Assembly (NCBI GenBank): GCA_964629575.1
Contig: CAZVUM010000097.1
Span: 1-14,125, forward strand
Source: JAYPWI01 sp964629575
GTDB lineage: Bacteria > Actinomycetota > Acidimicrobiia > Acidimicrobiales > Poriferisodalaceae
DNA: 14,125 nt
Direction of reading: 5' to 3'
Within the stretch, counting starts at the first letter, position 1. Each line of letters begins with the position of its first letter. Positions 1-6,773 of this stretch are shown piece after piece. The position numbers and the translations under genes are program-made. The notes under the pieces were generated by a model. It saw only the letters and a program-made list of their open reading frames with translations, ran no database searches and was not told where the DNA came from.

Positions 1-1436
1 AAGCCGCCGCGCTGACCTGTGTCGAGCTCGACTATCCGGCCTACACCGTCTATCTCCTGGACGACAGCACGGACCCGGCGTTCCAGGCGCGGGTCGACGA
101 GTTTGCGTTGGAGCACGGGGAGCGCGTCCAGGTGATCCGGCGGCCTGACCGGGTGGGCTTCAAGGCAGGCAACCTAAACCATGCCTTGGAGATGGTGGTG
201 GAGGAGCCCCTCTTCGTCGTCGTCGATGCCGACGAGCGAATGCCGCCCGACTTCCTCACCGTTCTGGTCCCGCAGATGATGGGCGACGACTCACTCGGGT
301 TCATCCAGGCGAACCATCGCTGTCTGGCTGACGGAGAGGACCTTCAAGCCGATCTCGCGGTCGGCGTCGACGTCCACTGGAAGTGGTACCAACCACTGCG
401 CAACCGCTACGGGTTCGTCATGTTCCTCGGACACGGAGCGGTCATCCGGCGCGATGCCTGGCTCGTGGCGGGCGGCTTCCCCGAGTTGGTCAGTGAGGAT
501 CTGGCGTTCGCCATTGCGGCTCGAGAGCACGGGTACATCGGTGCCTTCGAGGAGCGCGTGATCTGCTGGGAGGAGTTTCCCGAGACGGTTCGCGACTTCC
601 GACGCCGGCACGTGAAGTGGAGCCGGGGCACCGCGGAGTTCTTGCATCGTTTCGCAGGGAAGCTCGTGCGGTCGCGCAGGGTCAGCACGACCGAGAAGCT
701 GGACATCCTGTTCCCGACGGTGAACCTCCCCCTCACGCTGTTCTTCTTCCTCTTCATGTTGATCGCGGGGCTCGCAATCCCGCTGCTCGCCGGAGCGCGG
801 TCGACCCTCACCGTCGACCTGGGGGTCCTCGACCTCGGGATCCCGGTCTTCCGATTGCCTGAAGCGTTCACCGCGCTGCACCGATGGGACATCTACCTGG
901 TCACGCTCGTCACGATCATCTCGCCGCTGAGCAGCTTCATCCTCGATCTGTGGCGACAGCCCGTTCGGCTGGCTCGATTCCTCGGTCAATCCACCGCGCT
1001 GTACGCGACCCTCGCTCCGCTGACGGCGATGGCGATCATCGGGTATCTGTTCACCCGGCGCGCCCAGTTCATCGTGACGGGGGATCGGGGCGCTGCGACG
1101 AGCTCCGCCGAGGACGAGGGTGCCACCAGGCGGGAGAAGATCAGACACTTCCTCTCGACGACGGATCCCGACAGCCCGGCTGTGCGCGCCTGCGAGCTCT
1201 GGATCGCGGTCATCGTCATCGTGGGCGCTGCGATCACGTACCAGATCGCCTTGGTGGGCATCGGAGTCGGCTACCTGCTGGTGAGCAGGATGCACCGGTC
1301 CGGCTGGGATCGCTGGAGGAACAACCCGGCCCTGTACGCGCCGGCGATGGGAATCGGCGGGTCAACCGTTCTCGGTGCGTCGAGCCTTGTCGGCCTCCAG
1401 CCCGCCTTCTTCGGCTTGTCGATGTTTCACTTCTAG
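1..1436 (+). CDS. Family 2 glycosyltransferase, membrane-bound, cellulose-synthase-like (5' end outside window)
   Basis: Processive-type GT2 that would transfer a sugar from a nucleotide-sugar onto a growing glycan at the cytoplasmic membrane. The frame is open from base 3, so the start lies upstream; the first in-window ATG (108) is inside the catalytic domain. Visible motifs are DDS (60-68) and the metal-binding DADE (225-236), then SED (492-500) in place of TED as the catalytic base. RRRHVKW (600-620) sits where the family has Q(Q/R)xxRW, so the final Arg is Lys. About five hydrophobic segments follow: near 724-800, 890-945, 985-1045, 1195-1285 and 1340-1430. The order catalytic domain then helices fits cellulose- or glucan-synthase-like enzymes. 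Neither the product nor a c-di-GMP-binding PilZ domain is visible. The gene converges on the response regulator, with 13 nt between stop codons and no clear terminator. The family is secure; the substrate is unknown. Confidence 0.9.
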   Translation, partial: AAALTCVELDYPAYTVYLLDDSTDPAFQARVDEFALEHGERVQVIRRPDRVGFKAGNLNHALEMVVEEPLFVVVDADERMPPDFLTVLVPQMMGDDSLGFIQANHRCLADGEDLQADLAVGVDVHWKWYQPLRNRYGFVMFLGHGAVIRRDAWLVAGGFPELVSEDLAFAIAAREHGYIGAFEERVICWEEFPETVRDFRRRHVKWSRGTAEFLHRFAGKLVRSRRVSTTEKLDILFPTVNLPLTLFFFLFMLIAGLAIPLLAGARSTLTVDLGVLDLGIPVFRLPEAFTALHRWDIYLVTLVTIISPLSSFILDLWRQPVRLARFLGQSTALYATLAPLTAMAIIGYLFTRRAQFIVTGDRGAATSSAEDEGATRREKIRHFLSTTDPDSPAVRACELWIAVIVIVGAAITYQIALVGIGVGYLLVSRMHRSGWDRWRNNPALYAPAMGIGGSTVLGASSLVGLQPAFFGLSMFHF

Positions 1437-1449
1437 AGAGCGGAGGGCG

Positions 1450-2088
1450 TCAGCGGCGCTTGCCCACCATGTCGTTCTCCACGGCCCACAGCGCGGCTTG
1501 GGTTCGATCGGCGACACCGATCTGGGCGTAGATCTTCGTCAGGTGAGCCTTCACCGTCTTCTCGGTGATCTGCAGCGCCCGCGCGATTTGTTTGTTGGCC
1601 AGACCGAAAGCAACGTGGGACAACACCTCGATCTCTCGTTCGGAGAGCGAGGTGTCGACCGTGCGGGTCCCCGACGCGCGGTTGTCGAGCAGCGCACGGG
1701 CTGCTCGCGGATCGAGCGGGGACTCACCGTTGGCGGCAGAACGAACGGCGTCGATCAGCGTCCGCGGGTCGGCGTCTTTGGCCAGGTACCCGACCGCGCC
1801 TGCGTTGAGCGCGTGCATCACACGCTCGGCCTCGGTGTGCGCGGTGAGCATCACGACCCGCGCCTCGGCGCGGTTGGCGAGGATCGCTCGGGTTGCCTCG
1901 GCTCCGTCCATTCCCGGCATCGACAGATCCATCAGGGTGACATCGGGTGCGAGTGATCGATCTGCCTCGATCGCCTCGGCCCCGCTTCCGGCCACGCCAC
2001 AGACCTCGATGTCGTCGGCCTGGCCGAGGAGGCGAACCAGCCCGGCCCGGACCAGCTCGTGGTCGTCGACCAGCAGAACGGTGATCAC
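1450..2088 (-). CDS. NarL/FixJ-family response regulator with LuxR-type helix-turn-helix
   Basis: A DNA-binding response regulator of 212 residues, the usual length for the family. The receiver domain (about 2-118) has the acidic pair D8-D9, phospho-acceptor D54 in LMDLSMPGMDG, T82 and K104 (GYLAKDAD), so all switch residues are present. The C-terminal LuxR/GerE domain (about 146-210) opens with LSEREIEVL and contains the recognition region NKQIARALQITEKTVKAHL. The start is GTG. Its first four bases (GTGA) overlap the kinase stop codon, and a strong GGAGGT lies six bases upstream at 2095-2100, inside the kinase's last codons, so the pair should be translationally coupled. The partner is the adjacent HisKA_3 kinase. 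The targets are not visible; the hydantoinase-type genes upstream in the same orientation are the natural guess. Confidence 0.96.
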   Translation of the reverse strand: MITVLLVDDHELVRAGLVRLLGQADDIEVCGVAGSGAEAIEADRSLAPDVTLMDLSMPGMDGAEATRAILANRAEARVVMLTAHTEAERVMHALNAGAVGYLAKDADPRTLIDAVRSAANGESPLDPRAARALLDNRASGTRTVDTSLSEREIEVLSHVAFGLANKQIARALQITEKTVKAHLTKIYAQIGVADRTQAALWAVENDMVGKRR

Positions 2089-3497
2089 ACCGGCACCTCC
2101 ACCGTCAAAGTCGTCCCCGTGCCGGCCTCGGACTCCACGCTGAGCCGACCGCCCTGACCCGCTGCCGCGTCGTGCAGCAGACGTAGGCCGAAGTGATCGG
2201 GGGGCACCTCGGCCGACGGATCGAACCCGTCGCCATCATCGGTGACGCTCGTCAGGAGCTGTTGCCCGTCTTGGCGAACGCTCACGGCGATGCGCGTGGG
2301 TTCTCCGTGCTTCATCGCGTTGCGGATGCCCTCTTGGGCGACTCGATAGACGAGTCCCGACGTCTCCTGGGAGAGCGGTGGGAGGCCCTCGAGCTCGAGT
2401 TCGGTGTCGATGCCGGCGGTCTCCACTGGTGCGAGGAGCTCGGTGAGCGCGACGTCGATGCTCCGTCCCGACAGGCTCTGTGGATAGATGTCGACGAGTA
2501 GCGAGCGCAGTGATTGAAGACTGCGGCGTACGGCGATCGCGGCCATGTCGAGGTCCGCCGTGGCCGTCTGCGAGGCGGGTGATTGCACGTGTGGCGAGGA
2601 GGTGTGGGCTGGGGACGTGTGCAGTGATGATGCGTGCGCGGACTGGGCCGCAGCCGAGATGGCGTACGACGTGCCGGCCAGTTCCTGCACCACTCCGTCG
2701 TGGAGGTCGGCTGCGATCCGACGACGCTCCTCGTTTGAGCTGTCGAGCGCCAGACGTAGGAGCCGTTCGCGCTCGCGTTGCGCTCGGGCCAGGCGCCGGT
2801 TGAGACCCCATGCGAGCAGGAGATGGATCGCCTCGAGAAGTGCGAGAGAGCCGATGACGATCGGTGCGAGCGCATCGAAGATCCGATCGCTCGACTCGCT
2901 CACCGCGGAGACGTCAAAGTAGCTCTCGTACAGGAGCCGCTCGCCGCTGGGTCCGTCGATGGGGAGGTACACCTCCAACATCTCGCCGTACATCGTCTCG
3001 AAACGGTTCTCGGGGCCCTGGAGATCGCTGACCTCGGAGATCACCTCGCCTGTCGCAAGCGACGACTGCTTGTCCGCATCGAACTCGTATCGCTCGCCGA
3101 TGAGCGCAGGAACGTCGGAGTAGACGATTCTTCCGTCCTCGGTCCAGAGCTTCACCCGAGTCGTCGAACCGGTCAGGACCCGTGCGCGGATCACCGCGTC
3201 GAGCTGGGCGATCGAGTCGGTCGAACCCTGCATCAGCTCAGGGGTGAGATTGGGTTCGACCACCGCCGTGGCGACGATCTCGGTGAGGATCCGGACGTCG
3301 GTCACCGCCTCTTGGCGGCCAGCGGTGCGACTGGCGTACAAGCTCGCGAGCGCGACCAAGGCCATGCCGGCCAGGCCGATGGCGACTGTCTGCGCGAAGG
3401 GGTTCCGCCAGATGCGCCGGATGCGTGACGTTTCCGCGCTCACAGTGGTCAATGCTCTCATTCGTCCCGAGCCAGGACCAACTCGACGGTCGGCCAT
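2085..3497 (-). CDS. Membrane sensor histidine kinase, HisKA_3 (NarX/DegS-like) type
   Basis: Sensor kinase for the adjacent regulator, 470 residues. TM1 is about 34-54. An extracytoplasmic sensing region (about 55-208) follows, with no family I recognise; TM2 is about 209-231, followed by a basic linker. The HisKA_3 dimerisation segment has the phospho-acceptor His266 in ERRRIAADLHDGVVQEL. The ATPase domain shows the N box (AQEGIRNAMKHG, N393), the G1 box DDGDGF (420-425) and the G2 box FGLRLL (436-441), so it looks catalytically complete. Residues about 285-313 form a His/Ser/Thr/Pro-rich insert just after the phospho-acceptor helix. The ATG at 3497 has no good ribosome site. An alternative ATG at residue 13 (3461) has GGGA close upstream, so the N-terminus is uncertain by 12 residues. 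It begins 15 nt after the HyuA-type stop, which suggests co-transcription with the catabolic genes. Confidence 0.95.
   Translation of the reverse strand: MADRRVGPGSGRMRALTTVSAETSRIRRIWRNPFAQTVAIGLAGMALVALASLYASRTAGRQEAVTDVRILTEIVATAVVEPNLTPELMQGSTDSIAQLDAVIRARVLTGSTTRVKLWTEDGRIVYSDVPALIGERYEFDADKQSSLATGEVISEVSDLQGPENRFETMYGEMLEVYLPIDGPSGERLLYESYFDVSAVSESSDRIFDALAPIVIGSLALLEAIHLLLAWGLNRRLARAQRERERLLRLALDSSNEERRRIAADLHDGVVQELAGTSYAISAAAQSAHASSLHTSPAHTSSPHVQSPASQTATADLDMAAIAVRRSLQSLRSLLVDIYPQSLSGRSIDVALTELLAPVETAGIDTELELEGLPPLSQETSGLVYRVAQEGIRNAMKHGEPTRIAVSVRQDGQQLLTSVTDDGDGFDPSAEVPPDHFGLRLLHDAAAGQGGRLSVESEAGTGTTLTVEVPV
2559..2645 (-). other. Low-complexity His/Ser-rich insert in the kinase dimerisation domain
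   Basis: This stretch encodes about 29 residues of the kinase, made almost only of S, A, H, T, P and Q, with four His residues and repeated SPxH/HTS-like steps. It sits between helix 1 (phospho-acceptor His266) and helix 2 of the HisKA_3 hairpin, where the family normally has a short loop. The reading frame is intact on both sides. Confidence 0.7.
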
Positions 3498-3512
3498 TCT
3501 CAGGGAGTGGGT

Positions 3513-4772
3513 TCAGTCGGAGAGGTGGCCGACCACCCGCACTCTCACCCGCCGGGCATCGCCGGGGAGGTACGCGATCGGCAGGTCTTCGATCTCGATC
3601 GTCGCGACCGTCGCTGGGCTGGCACCCGCCTCGATGGCGGCTGCGGTCGCCTCCTCGGTGGCGGTGGCGACGGCGGCGTCGCGACCCACATCTCGAAAGA
3701 CCCTGTCGACCTCGCCGCTGACCTGGGCCAAAGCCGCCCCCACGGCGTTCGCAACCCCGGAGTGCGCCGGCCGGATCACATCGGCCACCCCGGCGATCGC
3801 GTCGGGGACTGCGAACGCCCCGCCACCGACGGCGATGAGCGGAACGTCGGTCGCCGTCACCTTCATGCGGTCCGCGCCCTCGGCGATCATCTCCGCAGCA
3901 AGCTCGAGAACCGCATCGGCATCGTCCAGTCCCGAGGCTGACCAGCCCTCCACCTCGAGCCGACCGGCTGCGACAGCGGCATCGGTCAGGGTGTAGCTCT
4001 CGCCGCCGGTGACGAGCGCCCGCTCGAGCAGGTGTTGACCGACGCTGTCCGGCCCGAGGCGGAGCGGCTCGTGCCGCACGATGCTGCCGCCTCCGAGACC
4101 GATGGACAGCAGATCGGGCAGCTGGAAGAGAGTGCGGACACCGCCCACGTCGACCGCTGAGTTGGCCTGGCGCGGGTATCCGCTCACGAGAGCGCCGAAA
4201 TCCGCGGTGGTGCCACCGACGTCGACCACCAGTCCGTCGGCGATGCCGCCGAGGAGAGCGGCGCCTCGCATCGAGTTGGTGGGGCCCGATGCGAACGTCA
4301 GCACAGGGTGGCGAGACGCGGCCTCGACGTCGAGCATGGTGCCGTCGTTCTGTGACAGGAACAGCCGGGTGCCGTCGGGTACCCCGCTGTCCACAACCGC
4401 CCGGGCGAAGGCGTCGATCGTGGTGCGCGCCAGGTCCAAGAGAGCGGCATTCAGGCCGGCGGCGTTCTCGCGTTCGAGAAGCCCGAGGCGGCCGAGCTCG
4501 TGGCTCTGNNNNNNNNNNNNNNNNNNNNNNNNNNNNNNNNNNNNNNNNNNNNNNNNNNNNNNNNNNNNNNNNNNNNNNNNNNNNNNNNNNNNNNNNNNNN
4601 NNNNNNNNACGTCGTCGTGTGGAACAGCGGCCAGCGCGTTGACGATGCCGCCGAGAACGTCGTCGGTCGTCGGCGTCTTCACGCTGGCCACGACGCGCGG
4701 AACGTCGCCGTCCATCTCGACGACGGCCGCGTCGGTGTTGGTCCCGCCGACGTCGACTCCGATCCGCCGCAC
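3513..4772 (-). CDS. HyuA-type hydantoinase/oxoprolinase family subunit (interrupted by assembly gap)
   Basis: ATP-dependent ring-opening amidohydrolase family (Hydant_A_N plus Hydantoinase_A; COG0145), whose members open hydantoin, 5-oxoproline or related cyclic amides. The N-terminus has the ASKHA phosphate loop GVDVGGTNTDAAVVE. The second nucleotide motif DVGGTTADF, then GLGGGS and AVGGGAFAVPD, follow later. The GTG start is preceded by GGGAGG with six bases spacing (4779-4784). The start shares one base with the DUF917 stop (TAGTG), so coupling is likely. The 100 N after residue 54 replace more sequence than their length. From family knowledge about 110-140 residues normally lie between the first ALAAV-like segment and the SHELGRLGLLEREN motif seen just after the gap. 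Frame is retained across the N only by chance of gap length. A stand-alone subunit paired with DUF917 is a recurrent arrangement. The substrate is not determinable; a related thiohydantoin or lactam is possible. Confidence 0.92.
   Translation of the reverse strand: MRRIGVDVGGTNTDAAVVEMDGDVPRVVASVKTPTTDDVLGGIVNALAAVPHDDXXXXXXXXXXXXXXXXXXXXXXXXXXXXXXXXXXQSHELGRLGLLERENAAGLNAALLDLARTTIDAFARAVVDSGVPDGTRLFLSQNDGTMLDVEAASRHPVLTFASGPTNSMRGAALLGGIADGLVVDVGGTTADFGALVSGYPRQANSAVDVGGVRTLFQLPDLLSIGLGGGSIVRHEPLRLGPDSVGQHLLERALVTGGESYTLTDAAVAAGRLEVEGWSASGLDDADAVLELAAEMIAEGADRMKVTATDVPLIAVGGGAFAVPDAIAGVADVIRPAHSGVANAVGAALAQVSGEVDRVFRDVGRDAAVATATEEATAAAIEAGASPATVATIEIEDLPIAYLPGDARRVRVRVVGHLSD
4509..4608. other. 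Assembly gap of 100 N inside the HyuA-type gene
   Basis: Exactly 100 N, a conventional placeholder for unknown length. The flanks share no overlap, and the encoded family lacks an expected block here, so real sequence (probably some 330-420 bp) is missing. Confidence 0.98.
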
Positions 4773-5890
4773 TACCGGCCTCCCTCGCCACCGCGAACCG
4801 CATGCTCAGCACGCGCCGCGCATGGATCGACAGGGTCGAGGTCGTATCCCATCGCCCGCGGCCCGACGTACCGCAGTCCGGCTTCGCTGGAGAACAACTC
4901 CGGGGCGGTGATCCCGATGAGGGACACCCGTTGGCCGTACCGGACCGTTTCGGTGCCAACGGCCTCACCCGACACGGAGTCGAGGAGACAGATCAGATGC
5001 GGAACCGTGGCGATCGTCTCCCCGTCGCGCCACGCCACGAGCCACTCGTTCTGAAACTCGAGCCGCACGTCGCTGCCCGCGTCGTCGTGGAGGCCTTCGA
5101 GGCGTGCCGACCCTCGCAGGAACCCCCCTGTGGTGCGTCTCTCGACATCGGTGATCTTGCCCGTGAACAGGGGGACGCCGCCCGTCTCGTCGCAGATCGC
5201 CGACACCGGATCGGCGTGGCGGGCGCGCGCTCTGCGGACCGCTGCTCCGATGCCGATCGCCGCCGTCACGGTGTCGCGTACTCCCCAACGCTTCACCTCG
5301 ACGCCGGTGCGCGGAGCCTTGCACGTCGCAGCCATCGAGCCGGTTTCGACCGTGAGCACCCGGCTCGCCCGCTCCATCCACTTCCACGTGGGGACGTGGG
5401 CGATCACCGCCTCGACGCCCCTGGGATCCACGAGCGACAGCGGCCACGGCTGGAGACCGGCGATCGCAAAGCTCGTCATCTGAGCCTCGGGATAGGCGCG
5501 ACCCATCGCGTCGGCATCCACGATCGGGAGGTCGAGGTGCGCGGCGGCCATGAACGGCTGGAACGAGTTGCTCCCGCCGATCTCTGTGGCCATCACCGCG
5601 TCGAAGGGCCGGCCGAGGTACTCGGCCATGATCTCCACCGCTCGGGCGACGTCGCGGCTGTCCTGGAGTCGCTCCTGCATCACGATCGGAGCGCCCATGG
5701 TGGACACCACTGCAACCTGCGCGTCGTCTGCCAGCTCGTCTACCGAGATGAGATCGAACGAGGTGCCCGTCTGTGCGAGCTGCTGCACCGTGAGGTGGTT
5801 GAGGTAGGGCGATCCGCCCCCGCCGGTGCCGATCACCCAGGCCCCGACGGCGAGATCGTCGACGTCGGTGGGCCCGAGAACCCTGCTCAC
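4772..5890 (-). CDS. DUF917 (S-Me-THD) domain protein, partner of HyuA-type hydantoinase
   Basis: A 372-residue DUF917 protein, full length for the family. Hallmarks are GTGGGGSP (21-28), ATEIGGSNSFQP (101-112), DADAMGRAYPE (125-135) and a C-terminal GITAPELFSSEAGLRYVGPRAMGYD segment (326-350). As I recall, Pfam now calls this domain S-methyl-thiohydantoin desulfurase after a member linked to ergothioneine breakdown. Most DUF917 proteins sit next to a HyuA-type gene and have no proven reaction, so the exact chemistry here is open. The start is GTG at 5888-5890, inside the last copy of a 17-bp tandem repeat that also supplies an AGGGGG ribosome site. Its stop overlaps the HyuA-type start by one base (TAGTG). 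No signal peptide or membrane helix is seen, so the protein should be cytoplasmic. Confidence 0.93.
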   Translation of the reverse strand: MSRVLGPTDVDDLAVGAWVIGTGGGGSPYLNHLTVQQLAQTGTSFDLISVDELADDAQVAVVSTMGAPIVMQERLQDSRDVARAVEIMAEYLGRPFDAVMATEIGGSNSFQPFMAAAHLDLPIVDADAMGRAYPEAQMTSFAIAGLQPWPLSLVDPRGVEAVIAHVPTWKWMERASRVLTVETGSMAATCKAPRTGVEVKRWGVRDTVTAAIGIGAAVRRARARHADPVSAICDETGGVPLFTGKITDVERRTTGGFLRGSARLEGLHDDAGSDVRLEFQNEWLVAWRDGETIATVPHLICLLDSVSGEAVGTETVRYGQRVSLIGITAPELFSSEAGLRYVGPRAMGYDLDPVDPCAARAEHAVRGGEGGR

Positions 5891-6077
5891 TGGAACCCCC
5901 TGCTCACTGGAACCCCCTGCTCACTGGANNNNNNNNNNNNNNNNNNNNNNNNNNNNNNNNNNNNNNNNNNNNNNNNNNNNNNNNNNNNNNNNNNNNNNNN
6001 NNNNNNNNNNNNNNNNNNNNNNNNNNNNACCCTGCTCACTGGAACCCCCTGCTCACTGGAACCCCCTGCTCACTGGA
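5880..6077 (-). repeat. 17-bp tandem repeat carrying a ribosome site and GTG start in each unit
   Basis: On the minus strand the unit is GGGGTTCCAGTGAGCAG, period 17. Three copies are visible at 5880-5928 and three at 6029-6077, with 100 N between. Each unit holds a G-rich Shine-Dalgarno-like run, five bases, then GTG. Translation from any internal GTG gives the hexapeptide MSRGFQ and stops at a TGA overlapping the next GTG (GTGA). The copy nearest the DUF917 gene varies (three rather than five C on the plus strand) and gives that gene its start. The 49 nt at 5880-5928 and 6029-6077 are identical, including this variant copy, so the true array is probably only three units. Confidence 0.9.
5929..6028. 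other. Assembly gap of 100 N, probably false (overlapping contig ends)
   Basis: Exactly 100 N placed between two identical 49-nt ends. The distance between repeat copies across it (5918 to 6033, 115 nt) is not a multiple of 17, so the stated length is nominal. Merging the ends removes 149 nt and leaves about 44 nt between the AroM-family and DUF917 genes. Confidence 0.85.
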
Positions 6078-6083
6078 GGTCCC

Positions 6084-6773
6084 TCATCCGAGGAGCTCTG
6101 CGGCGACCAGCGCGGTGAGTCGAACCGCCGAGAGCACGGGCCTTGCGGTGCGCATGCGCACGCGCTCGACGAGCTCGGTCTCGTAGCCGAAACAGTCGAG
6201 GAGGACAGCGTCGACCCCATCCGCAGTGAGCACATCGCAGGCCTCGTCCGGCGACGCCCCAGGAGGGACGTGGACCGCAAACGCCGTGCGGCCGTCGGTG
6301 TTCCACTGCTCGGTGAGCGGCGCCACCTGCTCCGCGAGGGGTACCAGCACGCCGAGGTGAGCCGAGGCAGGAAGCACCGCTTCGACGACGTTGGCCAGAA
6401 TGTGTGACGGATAGAGGACGTTGGCGCGTCGCGGGAAGCCCGCGAATCGACCGGTGCATCCCACGATCGTCAGGCGATCGTCACCCCCGTCGACCAGCGT
6501 GGCGAGACGCTCCGTGACGGCGGCTTTCGACACGATGACGTCGCGGTGGCCTTCGAGGCGTGTGTGAAACGCATCGGCGTCGGAGGTCGGTGGGCACGCT
6601 GCGATCTCTGCGCCGGAGAGTCCGTCCAGAGCTCCGAGGGTCTCGATGGCCAGCTCGCTCTTGTTCGAACGCGTTGCGTCGAGGACCAGCCGGAGCTCGG
6701 CCTCCATGTCCGGACGCGGGGCCTGCCCGATCGTGAGGAGGCGGATCGAGTTCACGTCGGCTGACTCAGACAA
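6084..6773 (-). CDS. AroM-family protein
   Basis: A 229-residue AroM-family protein (PF07302), close to the length of E. coli AroM (about 225), whose function is unproven. Family marks are the N-terminal LLTIGQAPRPD (12-22), GALDGLSGAEI (47-57), VGCTGRFAGF (104-113), LLDCFGYE (191-198) and the C-terminal RPVLSAVRLTALVAAELL (211-228). C106 and C194 lie where cofactor-independent Asp/Glu/hydantoin-type racemases carry their catalytic cysteine pair, so a racemase- or isomerase-like role is possible but inferred. The frame opens with TTG at 6773, overlapping the CoA-transferase stop by 8 nt. Neither TTG nor the next candidate (GTG at 6755) has a clear ribosome site, so the start is uncertain by six residues. 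AroM-like genes recur near DUF917/HyuA-type genes, which supports a shared pathway. Confidence 0.92.
   Translation of the reverse strand: MSESADVNSIRLLTIGQAPRPDMEAELRLVLDATRSNKSELAIETLGALDGLSGAEIAACPPTSDADAFHTRLEGHRDVIVSKAAVTERLATLVDGGDDRLTIVGCTGRFAGFPRRANVLYPSHILANVVEAVLPASAHLGVLVPLAEQVAPLTEQWNTDGRTAFAVHVPPGASPDEACDVLTADGVDAVLLDCFGYETELVERVRMRTARPVLSAVRLTALVAAELLG

Noticed and set aside
1437..1449. Bidirectional terminator between the convergent glycosyltransferase and response regulator
   Set aside because: Only 13 nt separate the stops, and no stem-loop or T run is visible there.
3238..4968. A 576-residue minus-strand frame over the kinase, HyuA-type and DUF917 genes
   Set aside because: It runs through the N gap, has strongly Arg-rich low-complexity composition and overlaps three genes with clear family motifs.
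5880..6077. CRISPR array
   Set aside because: Units of 17 bp follow each other directly with no spacers, and the last unit is part of a start codon region.
5880..6077. A long minisatellite with at least six copies
   Set aside because: The 49 nt on each side of the N are identical, including a variant unit that should be unique, so the copies are most likely the same three counted twice.
4802..6118. A 438-residue plus-strand frame opposite the DUF917 gene
   Set aside because: It depends on reading through the N gap and repeats, and is antisense to a gene with strong DUF917 motifs.
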